Source: Actinomycetes bacterium (lineage in GTDB: Bacteria > Actinomycetota > Coriobacteriia > Coriobacteriales > Eggerthellaceae). From it: 64,000 bases of DNA. The stretch's first letter is position 1. The number at the start of each line of letters is the position of its first letter. Positions 25,772 to 33,004 of this stretch are shown here, piece by piece. Made by a program: the position numbers and the translations under genes. The notes beneath the pieces were generated by a model. It was given only the letters and a program-made list of their open reading frames with translations. It did no database searches and was not told the origin of the DNA. The stretch lies in assembly GCA_023394615.1 (NCBI GenBank), contig JAEXAI010000015.1:124001-188000 (forward strand). Direction: 5' to 3'.

Positions 25772-27040
25772 ATGAGCGTTGACAACGTGGTAGTTGCCAG
25801 GAATACGGAAAATGCGCCGCAAAGCTCGCTGCACTCGCAGACGACGGCGTTTTCACATTACAACAATCTTTCGGCCCAGTTGCCAATCGACCCGAAAACC
25901 AATGAACTGGTAGGTGGGACGGCAGGCGAGCAAGCTGAGCAGTGCTTCAAAAACATCGATGCGATTGTCGACAGCATTGGCCATGACCTCACTGACATCG
26001 TGCGTATCAGCATCTTCGTTACCGACATCAGAGACACCGTTGCGGTAGACAAAGTAATGCGAGCATATTTCCCCACCTACGTGCCGTCGCGCACGGTTGT
26101 CGCCGTCGCCGATCTGCCCATGGGCGCATTGGTGCAGGTGGAAGCTCTTCTGTCGAACGGTGAGGGAACTATTCCCGACGCACCGCAGGCGGGCGATTTG
26201 ATCAAGCTCACGAACAACACCCCGAACGCACCTATCGATGCCATGCAGACGCAGACGGTCGCGTTTTCCCACTACAACAACATCTCGGCTCAGCTGCCCA
26301 TCGATCCGGCAACCGGAAGGCTCGTTCCCGGCGGCATTGAGGACCAGACTCGCCAGTGCCTGAAGAACATCAAGGCCATTCTTTTGGGCATCGATGTGCC
26401 TTTCGACGACATCGTTAAAACCACCATCTTCGTGAAGAACCTAGAAGACATGGACGCCGTCAATCGCGTTTACACCACCTTCTTCCCCGATTCAGGCATC
26501 GCGCGTGCTCACGCATACGTGCCCGCCCGCACGGTCGTGCCCGTAGACGATCTGCCCATGGGTGCCTTGGTTCAGGTTGAAGCAGTTGTCTCTCACGGTG
26601 ACGGCACTCCCCCGCAAGAAGTGGAAGCCAGGCACGGCCTGATCGTGGAAGCGAACAACACCGCTGCTGCACCGTTGAGCGAGCTGTCCACTCAAAGCGT
26701 GGCATTTTCTCACTACAACAACATTTCGGGCCAGTTCGCTGTGGATGCGGCAACCGGGAAATTCGTCGGCGGCAGCGTAGCCGAGCAGACGACGCTGTGC
26801 CTTCAGCACATCAAGACAATCATCGAAAGCGTCGAGCACACCATCGATGAAGTGGTGAAAGTGAACGTTTACCTCCGTGACATCCAGGACATGGATGCGC
26901 TTGACGAGGCATATGCTGCGTTCTTCCCGCAGGGAACCCCTGCCCGCCGAGTCGTTGCTTGCGGGCGCCTTCCTCTAGACGCATTGGTCCAGATTGAGGC
27001 TATCGTTGCCAATGCCGAAGGAACCCCTCCGGTAAAGTAG
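25772..27040 (+). CDS. Protein of three tandem RidA (YjgF/UK114) domains
   Basis: A 422-aa protein made of three RidA domains of about 135 residues each. Each repeat starts N-T-x-x-A-P, then FSHYNN[LI]S[AG]Q, K-N-I or QHIK-T-I, V-x-[IV]-x-[IV][FY]-[VL]-x-[DN]-[IL], and P-[SA]-R-x-V-V, which holds the Arg that in RidA contacts the substrate carboxylate; all three copies keep it. RidA normally is a 130-aa homotrimer that hydrolyses reactive enamine/imine intermediates of amino acid metabolism, so this chain could fold as a complete covalent trimer. The ATG at 25772 has GAAAGGGAGGG at 8 bp; an ATG 30 bp upstream does not. Monocistronic. Confidence 0.9.
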   Translation: MSVDNVVVARNTENAPQSSLHSQTTAFSHYNNLSAQLPIDPKTNELVGGTAGEQAEQCFKNIDAIVDSIGHDLTDIVRISIFVTDIRDTVAVDKVMRAYFPTYVPSRTVVAVADLPMGALVQVEALLSNGEGTIPDAPQAGDLIKLTNNTPNAPIDAMQTQTVAFSHYNNISAQLPIDPATGRLVPGGIEDQTRQCLKNIKAILLGIDVPFDDIVKTTIFVKNLEDMDAVNRVYTTFFPDSGIARAHAYVPARTVVPVDDLPMGALVQVEAVVSHGDGTPPQEVEARHGLIVEANNTAAAPLSELSTQSVAFSHYNNISGQFAVDAATGKFVGGSVAEQTTLCLQHIKTIIESVEHTIDEVVKVNVYLRDIQDMDALDEAYAAFFPQGTPARRVVACGRLPLDALVQIEAIVANAEGTPPVK

Positions 27041-27042
27041 GA

Positions 27043-27120
27043 AAACCTGACAGCGGGGACGTGCAACGCCGAAGAAACCTGACAGCGGGGACGTGTAGTT
27101 TGTCACATCCCCAGCGTTGC
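27043..27120. repeat. REP-like element: 21-bp direct repeat inside a nested inverted repeat
   Basis: AAACCTGACAGCGGGGACGTG occurs at 27043-27063 and 27075-27095. The second copy's GGGGACGTG pairs with CACATCCCC (27104-27112), and GCAACGC (27063-27069) pairs with GCGTTGC (27114-27120). A related sequence occurs at 39614-39646. It follows the RidA gene and precedes its terminator. Confidence 0.75.
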
Positions 27121-27125
27121 CAATA

Positions 27126-27153
27126 GGGGGGCGGGTCGAAAGGTCCGCCCCCC
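27126..27153 (+). terminator. Strong GC hairpin after the triple RidA gene
   Basis: GGGGGGCGG (27126-27134) pairs perfectly with CCGCCCCCC (27145-27153) around a 10-base loop. It sits 85 bp after the RidA stop. The T run after it is short, and on the other strand it is followed by CCTATTG, so termination may be mainly on the plus strand. Confidence 0.65.
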
Positions 27154-27184
27154 TTGCAGTATTGAAAAACGCATCTACCACCCG

Positions 27185-27244
27185 GCTCTTTCGCACGCAG
27201 TTCTTTCACACGCGGTTCTTGGGCACGTGGTTCTTTGATACGCG
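27185..27244. repeat. 15-bp tandem repeat, four copies
   Basis: Four units of 15 bp (GCTCTTTCGCACGCA, GTTCTTTCACACGCG, GTTCTTGGGCACGTG, GTTCTTTGATACGCG) lie directly after the stop of the minus-strand hydrolase. Not coding in any supported gene. Confidence 0.8.
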
Positions 27245-27248
27245 CAGG

Positions 27249-28076
27249 TTAGAGCGTGCTTAGGAACTCGTCTAGGCGTGCGTTGAACTTTTCCGGGTAC
27301 TCGTAGGCCATTAAATGGCCGCCCATCACGTAGGTGGGCGTTTCGGGAAACTGTGAGTGGCAGAACGGTTCGGCTACGTCGGCCCAATGCTCGGCAATGT
27401 ACATGAGAGTCGGCAGCTTCTTCGCGGCAGTTTTCGCCACCTCTAGGTAGTTCGAGAAGATGGCGTTGCAGAAAAGCTCGTGCGCAATCCAATACGGGGT
27501 GCGCCGCTCAATGTCTAGCAACCTCTCGCACTCTGCATAGGTCAACTTGCGTTGTATCATCACTTCTGTCAGGTATTCGTGCCAGAACTGCTGGGCACCT
27601 TCGGGATTTGTGAGTACGCGAGAGGCAATTTCTGAAAGCTCTTCCATCGTACCTTCGGTCCACCACGTGGGGTCGGGCGAGAGTGGCAGCGGTGACATGT
27701 CAATGGTAACAGCCCCTGCAACGCTCTCATATCCTGCTTGCTCTAGATATGACCATACTTCCAAATTACCCGTCGACCAGCCCACGAGCACAATGTTTTG
27801 CAGGCCCAGACCCGCAGACAGCTTAATCAGGTCGCTTCCGTGCGTCACATAATCGTTGCCGTGCACAGTTTTAGTTGACAGTCCCTGCCCGCGCGGGTCC
27901 ACGGCGATAACGCGATGGCTTGCGCTGAAATGCTCAATCTGCGCCATGAAAATCTCGCCGGAAAAAGTGAGTCCGGGGATGAAGAGCATCGCGTCGCCTT
28001 CGCCACGTTCCCAATAGTGAATCTCGATGTCGGTATCTACCGTGAAGTATTTGCTTTCGATGCGATCTTTAGACAT
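27249..28076 (-). CDS. Alpha/beta-fold hydrolase
   Basis: A 275-aa cytoplasmic protein of the alpha/beta hydrolase fold. Visible landmarks are the oxyanion region MLFIPGLTFSGE, the strand VIAVDPRGQGLS, the nucleophile elbow VGWSTG (Ser at about residue 101) and the catalytic His in VMGGHLMAYEYPEKF near the C-terminus. Such proteins include esterases, C-C hydrolases and haloperoxidase-like enzymes; the substrate is unknown. GAAAGGA is 7 bp before the ATG. It converges on the RidA gene and shares no obvious operon. Confidence 0.87.
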   Translation of the reverse strand: MSKDRIESKYFTVDTDIEIHYWERGEGDAMLFIPGLTFSGEIFMAQIEHFSASHRVIAVDPRGQGLSTKTVHGNDYVTHGSDLIKLSAGLGLQNIVLVGWSTGNLEVWSYLEQAGYESVAGAVTIDMSPLPLSPDPTWWTEGTMEELSEIASRVLTNPEGAQQFWHEYLTEVMIQRKLTYAECERLLDIERRTPYWIAHELFCNAIFSNYLEVAKTAAKKLPTLMYIAEHWADVAEPFCHSQFPETPTYVMGGHLMAYEYPEKFNARLDEFLSTL

Positions 28077-28170
28077 TTCGGATTCCTTTCGATGAAATGA
28101 TTCGGTGCGCTACAAGGTCTCGGCAGTATTCCTTCTTGACGTGGGCGTTCTCGCTACGAAGCACTATCTC

Positions 28171-28608
28171 CTATGAGAACAAAAGCGACAGCAGTGTCAG
28201 CACGACGCACGTGACAATCGTGAACAGAATCAGGCGCACGCCGCTCGTTTTGAATCGGTCCTCATAGGTTTGCACATCGCGTTGTCCCAGCAGGGCCCAT
28301 AAAACACTGAGGCAGAATGCGATGAGTGAAGCATTGCTTAAAAAGGTTATCACCTGCGTAAACGAAGCGCTGCCCGAGAGCACGCTCATACCGTAGGCCA
28401 AAAGCAAAGCGATAACCGTAGCGGCAGCTACCATCATCCATGCGGCGCGCTGGGCTGTTTTCGAAGTACCAGCGGGGAAGTAGAGCTTGTTCTTTTTCTG
28501 CTCGGGTTTTGCTATCAAGAAAAGAAGGTTCCCCTTCCAAAGCTGTGTTGCCAGCACTGCAGCGACAACGAGCAGAATTACTCCGATGATGAAACGTGCG
28601 ATCTCCAT
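28171..28608 (-). CDS. Small membrane protein (DUF3784-like in layout)
   Basis: A 145-aa integral membrane protein with four predicted helices: residues about 5-25, 55-78, 85-105 and 120-143. The start, a helix followed by QLWKGNLLFLIA and a polar stretch with KK-N-K, resembles the DUF3784 layout, but I cannot confirm the family. AAAGGAAGG precedes the ATG. It lies upstream of, and on the same strand as, the alpha/beta hydrolase, about 95 bp away. Confidence 0.65.
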   Translation of the reverse strand: MEIARFIIGVILLVVAAVLATQLWKGNLLFLIAKPEQKKNKLYFPAGTSKTAQRAAWMMVAAATVIALLLAYGMSVLSGSASFTQVITFLSNASLIAFCLSVLWALLGQRDVQTYEDRFKTSGVRLILFTIVTCVVLTLLSLLFS

Positions 28609-28748
28609 GGCCTTCCTTTACGTTGAATTTCTTATGAACATGTCATTGGGCCGGGTTGTCTGACGTATGACCACTTACTCATGTGTCAAACGATTCGGTC
28701 CGATGACGCGCGCCCCAATGACACGCAATTTTTCGTGTTGCCCAAATC

Positions 28749-29705
28749 TTACTTCAGCAGCTTGCTGCACTTGAAAACGATAGCGGCGACAAGGCATCCG
28801 CCGCCAGCAATGCAGGCCGGCACAATCCAGCTGTCAATGGCGGGCAGCCCCTCCACGTTCATGCCGTAAAAGCTGAACACGATGGTGGGAATAGCTAGCA
28901 CCAACATGATAACAGTAAGGGTGCGGATGGTGACGTTCAGATTGTTACTGATGATGCTGCCGAACGTGTCCATCGTGCCGTTTAAAATCCCAGTGTAAAT
29001 GGTGCACATCTCGACGGCCTGGCGAATCTCGATTACCACGTCTTCTAGCAGGTCGCGATCTTCCTCATACAAACTCACCAGTCGCCCGGCGTTTATCTTT
29101 GATAGCGTGGCCTCATCGGCTTTCAGCGACGTGGAAAAATACACCAGCGATTTCTGCAGTCCCAGCATCTTTTTCAGTTCGGTGTTGGTGGTATTTTGGT
29201 GCAGCATGCGCTCGCTTTTGTTGAATTGACGCTCGATGTTGCTCAGGTATATCTGATAGCGTTGGGAAATGTGCAAGAACAAGCGAAGCAGCAGACGGGT
29301 GCGCTGCTGAGTGGAAACTCCACGAACTGTTCCGTTGCAAAACGCATCCAGCGTTTCGTCAGGTTTCAGGCTTACCGTGACAACGCAGTCGTTTTTGGGA
29401 AGGAACAAGATGGACAGGGGATGGGTGTCGTATTGCACAATCGATGGGTCTTCTGCCTGGGATTCTTCTTCTACAGAAGGGCAGTCGATAATCACGAGCA
29501 CTTGGCGGGTGTCGTCGTCGAAGTCGGTATGCGACCTCTCTTCGTCATCAAGCGCGGACTGCAAAAATTCCGGGACGATGCCAAGACTTTCACGCATCCA
29601 TGTACGTTCGATCTCGCTGGGGTCCACGATATTTACCCAGCATCCGGGTTCTGGCTGCTCCAGGATTTCCAGTGTATCGTTAACGGTTTTGCGTATTTCT
29701 ATCAC
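28749..29705 (-). CDS. CorA-family divalent cation transporter
   Basis: A CorA-type channel of about 318 aa. The long N-terminal cytoplasmic domain includes DDEERSHTDFDDDTRQVLVIIDCP and a helical stalk; the C-terminus has two TM helices separated by the signature YGMN motif (FYGMNVEGLP) that selects hydrated Mg2+. GTG at 29705 is preferred because GGAGGA lies 8 bp before it; an in-frame ATG at 29720 would have no ribosome site and would contain that GGAGGA within its own codons. It is divergent from the Nudix gene. Confidence 0.88.
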   Translation of the reverse strand: MIEIRKTVNDTLEILEQPEPGCWVNIVDPSEIERTWMRESLGIVPEFLQSALDDEERSHTDFDDDTRQVLVIIDCPSVEEESQAEDPSIVQYDTHPLSILFLPKNDCVVTVSLKPDETLDAFCNGTVRGVSTQQRTRLLLRLFLHISQRYQIYLSNIERQFNKSERMLHQNTTNTELKKMLGLQKSLVYFSTSLKADEATLSKINAGRLVSLYEEDRDLLEDVVIEIRQAVEMCTIYTGILNGTMDTFGSIISNNLNVTIRTLTVIMLVLAIPTIVFSFYGMNVEGLPAIDSWIVPACIAGGGCLVAAIVFKCSKLLK

Positions 29706-29848
29706 AATCGATTCCTCCATGCGCCGGGCGGCGGTGTGCGGTTATCGGCAGCCGAATACGTCGTTTGTGCCCCTTTCCGCTCCAAGGCGGTATTATTGGA
29801 CTAGTGATAATACTAAAGGAAGAAAAAGCGGACATGTTCAGAGGATAT

Positions 29849-30244
29849 ATGAAAACCATCGAAGTAGCGGCGGCGATTATCGAGCGTGATGGGCGGATAT
29901 TCGCGACGCAGCGTGGCTATGGCGAATTCAAGGGCTGGTGGGAGTTTCCCGGCGGAAAAATTGAGGCAGGCGAGACCCCCAAGCAGGCGCTCGTCCGCGA
30001 GATTCGCGAAGAACTAGATACTTCGATTGCCGTCGTTTCTCCGGTGGCGGATGTGTCCTTCGACTATCCTGATTTCCGCCTGCATATGCGCTGCTACCAC
30101 TGCAGGCTGGAAGGTGGTGCCCCGATTCTGCTTGAGCACAGCGCAGCGAGGTGGGTGGGTGCGCAAACCATTGATGAGCTGAGGTGGCTTCCTGCGGATA
30201 TACAGGTGGTAGCAGCCATCAAAGAGCAGGGGATTGTGGTATAG
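29849..30244 (+). CDS. MutT-type Nudix hydrolase
   Basis: A 131-aa cytoplasmic protein with a complete Nudix box, GGKIEAGETPKQALVREIRE followed by EL, which binds Mg2+ and cleaves a nucleoside diphosphate linked to another moiety. The short single-domain form and FEGWWEFPGG-like segment before the box (here KGWWEFPGGKIE) are typical of MutT/8-oxo-dGTP or CTP pyrophosphohydrolases. Start at 29849 is supported by AGAGGA; an in-frame ATG at 29834 is possible. It converges on the metallo-beta-lactamase-fold gene with 14 bp between the stops. Confidence 0.88.
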   Translation: MKTIEVAAAIIERDGRIFATQRGYGEFKGWWEFPGGKIEAGETPKQALVREIREELDTSIAVVSPVADVSFDYPDFRLHMRCYHCRLEGGAPILLEHSAARWVGAQTIDELRWLPADIQVVAAIKEQGIVV

Positions 30245-30258
30245 CTCTGGCGTGCTTG

Positions 30259-31146
30259 CTACGAACGGCAGGCATCGGCGAAGTTATTCACGGATGTCTT
30301 CCATGCTATGGTTAAGCGCTTAATCCAGTTCGCGGGCACAGGCGATAAGGTAGTGTCGGCCGTTCGCGCTGCATACCTGGTCGGCGCGCTGCCTATCAGG
30401 GGTTTTGTGTGTCCGGGCAGCAGTACTTCCGGGCTATACGACAATATGTCGTCCAACGCATCAACCCAAGCGGCCACGTCACGGTATTGCGTGCCCCGAA
30501 TAGCGTACAGGTTGGGCCAGCATGCATAGTAATTGTCGGCGCAGCACATCACGTTGTCGTCGGGCAGCCATGCGAAGATTTCGTCGTCCATCTCCCCGGG
30601 TGCGCGTTTGAGCAACAGGCGCACGCCGTCGATAGTGCGCTCCACGGAATCCTCGGTGTAAAGCGTGGTTGGTGGCAGAAAATCATAGGGCTGTTTGCCG
30701 ACTGCGTAACCCTCGCGGATGCCGATGCCTTGCGATATAGTCTCCTCGTCGGTCAGCTCGATGCCGAACTGGCGCACGCCGCGCTTCATGGTGATATCTC
30801 CCAGCGCATCGAAAAACTGCATGGGTTTATGCGCTGGCGAAAACGCAATAACTTCCTGCACCGTGTCGCGAAACGCGCCCGCACCGCCCCGATGGTCCGG
30901 ATGGCCGTGCGTGTAAATGACAGTGCGCACCGGTTTGTCGGTTATCTTCGCCAGTTCCTGCATTAAATCTTGCGCATAGCTAGGCGAATCGAGTGTATCG
31001 ACCATGATGACGGACGTGTCCCCGATTATCGCGATAGCATTGCTGTGGCCGAATGCCAGGAAATGGTAGATGCGCTCGTTCAATTTCGTGATGGTGCGCT
31101 GGTAGGTGTCATGCGAGAAATCCGTGAGCTTCTGCTTGCCGTTCAT
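30259..31146 (-). CDS. Metallo-beta-lactamase-fold hydrolase, alkylsulfatase-like
   Basis: A 295-aa protein with the zinc site YTHGHPDHRGG (H-x-H-x-D-H) and later metal ligands in CADNYYACWPNLYAIRGTQYRD and LLPGHTKP. The P-N-L-Y-x-[IL]-R-G-T-x-Y-R-D string is typical of the alkylsulfatase (BDS1/SdsA1) branch. Those enzymes are about 650 aa with dimerisation and SCP-like C-terminal domains; here only the catalytic core is present. No signal peptide. GAAAGG precedes the ATG. Its real ester substrate is open. Confidence 0.82.
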   Translation of the reverse strand: MNGKQKLTDFSHDTYQRTITKLNERIYHFLAFGHSNAIAIIGDTSVIMVDTLDSPSYAQDLMQELAKITDKPVRTVIYTHGHPDHRGGAGAFRDTVQEVIAFSPAHKPMQFFDALGDITMKRGVRQFGIELTDEETISQGIGIREGYAVGKQPYDFLPPTTLYTEDSVERTIDGVRLLLKRAPGEMDDEIFAWLPDDNVMCCADNYYACWPNLYAIRGTQYRDVAAWVDALDDILSYSPEVLLPGHTKPLIGSAPTRYAARTADTTLSPVPANWIKRLTIAWKTSVNNFADACRS

Positions 31147-31897
31147 GCGGGTGCCTTTCGCTTGCTTGGTTTGAGGGGGATTATCGCACGTTTTGCCTCA
31201 AGGTTTTGGGCGGATGTCGGTTTTGGAATTAGAGATATCGGTTCTTAAGCGTTGCGTTCTGTCCGGAAGCCACCGAAGTAAAATGAGGCTTTTGTAATAT
31301 GGACTATAGATTCAAAAGTCTGTTGGAGCTTGCAGGCAGAAGGCGATAAAGGGCGATATCCTTCGCCAATGCGGGCATGTCGCTTGCTCTCGATTCAGAC
31401 TAATGAGCTTCTACTGCAGAATCAAGGCGATGTGATGCTGATTTGCATCACGGGTACTCTTGAGATTCATGGTTCTGAAGCCACATCACTTCCTAGAGAG
31501 GTTAACTTATTGTGCGAGAGATTTAGAGCTGTGGGATCAAAGTACCAGAATTTGAATATTCCGGATTTTGAAACTCATTTTCGGCGAGTGGTACTACGAA
31601 TGTACGATTGGTCTATGCTGAATTTGTTCAGCGAAAAACCGTCAAGCCTGTGATCTGCGCTAACGCATAACACAACAAAAACGATCCCCGGTAGTTCGCT
31701 GAAATTCGTACATTCGGCAGCTTACTTGGCGTATCTGAGTTTTGAATTTCCGAAAAGGGACGCGCATAATCGTTTTCAACGCAAGCACCCGAGTCGTTTG
31801 GCTTCGCGCCAAGATAGGCGGTTCGCAAATGACATGCGGTTACAGGAAAAGTGCGCGCCTCGACGGGGGCGGGCGCGGTTCGCATAGGTGCAATCGC
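31147..31897. other. Intergenic region with a nested inverted repeat
   Basis: About 750 bases between two minus-strand genes. The main structure is the nested inverted repeat at 31597-31716. A plus-strand frame at 31330-31653 (107 codons) has no ribosome site and ends inside this repeat, so it is not called; it could be a gene remnant. Confidence 0.55.
31597..31716. repeat. Nested inverted repeat (11 bp outer, 9 bp inner arms)
   Basis: CGAATGTACGA (31597-31607) pairs with TCGTACATTCG (31706-31716). Inside it, TTCAGCGAA (31627-31635) pairs with TTCGCTGAA (31695-31703). The arms are perfect, and the 19-base spacer on the left against 2 on the right suggests an insertion or bulge. It may be a non-coding structured element or a small mobile element. 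Confidence 0.65.
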
Positions 31898-32809
31898 TTA
31901 TGTCCGGGTGTATTCCTTGTAGGTGTTGGCAAACAGCTCGATGAACTTCTGCGCATGCGGGGTGAACACGTGCTCGGACGTGAAGACCATGCTGATGTAC
32001 TGCGTAAGAGGGCAATTCTCTATAGGAATGGCAACCAATTGTCCCGATTGGACGTATTTGCTGGTGATTGCCCCAATGCGCGGCAGAATGGAAACGTATT
32101 CATTGCTCAGAAGCATACTGTCGATAACGTCGATGTTGGGCGCGTAGGACAGGTTCTTTTCAGGTTTTGAATAACCGTTATTGTCAAACATGTCGCTGAA
32201 AGTGACCTTTTTCAGACTTTCAAGCTCGCGGAAATCTATGGATTCGCGATTCCCGACCGGCGATGTTTTGCTGGCAAGCAGATAGAAGCATTCTTGCGAA
32301 AGGCGCTGCTTCACAAGGTTGTTTTCTGCGCATAGGTCCCTTACGGTGTCTTTTTCGGGCGAGCAGTAGCTGATGATGCCCAGGTCAAGCTTGCCCGTCC
32401 TCACGTCCTCGATTGTTTCTGCCGTGTTCTGCTGATACGTGATAATGGAGAGTTGCGGGGCTTCGTCTTGCAATGACGTGACGATGCCCATAAAAGTATC
32501 GTTGCACAACAGCAAAGGGAAGGCGACTGACAGAGTAGGAACGTTTTCGGTCTGAGCATTCTTGCAAAGGGTTTCAATGCCTTCAATTTCGTGAAGGATA
32601 TTTTTGGCCTTTATCACTACCAATTCGCCTGTGGTCGTAAGCGAGACACCTTGGTGATGGCGGACGAATATGCTTGTGGCCAACTCTTCTTCAAAAAGGG
32701 AGACGGCCTTACTTAGCGAAGGCTGCGAAATGTACAAATTCTCAGCAGCCTTCGATATGGATTTTTGTTTGGCAACTTCCACGATGTATTGCAGCTGTTC
32801 AAGACGCAT
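31898..32809 (-). CDS. LysR-family transcriptional regulator
   Basis: A 303-aa regulator. The N-terminal winged helix (residues about 1-60) has LQYIVEVAKQKSISKAAENL and YISQPSLSKAVSLFEEEL, the standard LysR recognition helix. The rest is the periplasmic-binding-like effector domain. It is divergent from the phosphatase-superfamily gene with about 195 bp between them, the classic layout for a LysR protein controlling its neighbour and itself. The intergenic region contains AT-rich dyads such as ATGCATATGAGCTATGCA. The ligand is unknown; a substrate of the downstream hydrolase or transporter is the natural guess. Confidence 0.9.
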   Translation of the reverse strand: MRLEQLQYIVEVAKQKSISKAAENLYISQPSLSKAVSLFEEELATSIFVRHHQGVSLTTTGELVVIKAKNILHEIEGIETLCKNAQTENVPTLSVAFPLLLCNDTFMGIVTSLQDEAPQLSIITYQQNTAETIEDVRTGKLDLGIISYCSPEKDTVRDLCAENNLVKQRLSQECFYLLASKTSPVGNRESIDFRELESLKKVTFSDMFDNNGYSKPEKNLSYAPNIDVIDSMLLSNEYVSILPRIGAITSKYVQSGQLVAIPIENCPLTQYISMVFTSEHVFTPHAQKFIELFANTYKEYTRT

Positions 32810-33004
32810 ATTACCACTGCCTTCTCTTCAGAGAGCCGACTCGGTGCATAAGCTGGCATTATAGCATGATTAAATTTGATATTTCAAGAATTTCCACTGA
32901 TATGCATATGAGCTATGCACCAGCATGTTCAATCGGTATTTTACGGTCAGAATATTAGAAATTATTATGCATGTATCAATTCTTTTAAGAAAGGAGCGGA
33001 TGGT
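32810..33004. promoter_or_regulatory. Divergent promoter region with AT-rich dyads
   Basis: The space between the LysR gene and the phosphatase-superfamily gene is AT-rich and holds several imperfect palindromes, including ATATGCATATGAGCTATGCA near 32901. LysR proteins bind T-N11-A dyads in such regions. No single box can be chosen with certainty. Confidence 0.4.

Noticed and set aside
25274..25834. Minus-strand frame of 186 codons
   Set aside because: It overlaps the promoter and 5' end of the triple RidA gene and shows no family pattern.
31330..31653. Plus-strand frame of 107 codons
   Set aside because: No ribosome site, and it ends within the nested inverted repeat. Left as intergenic.
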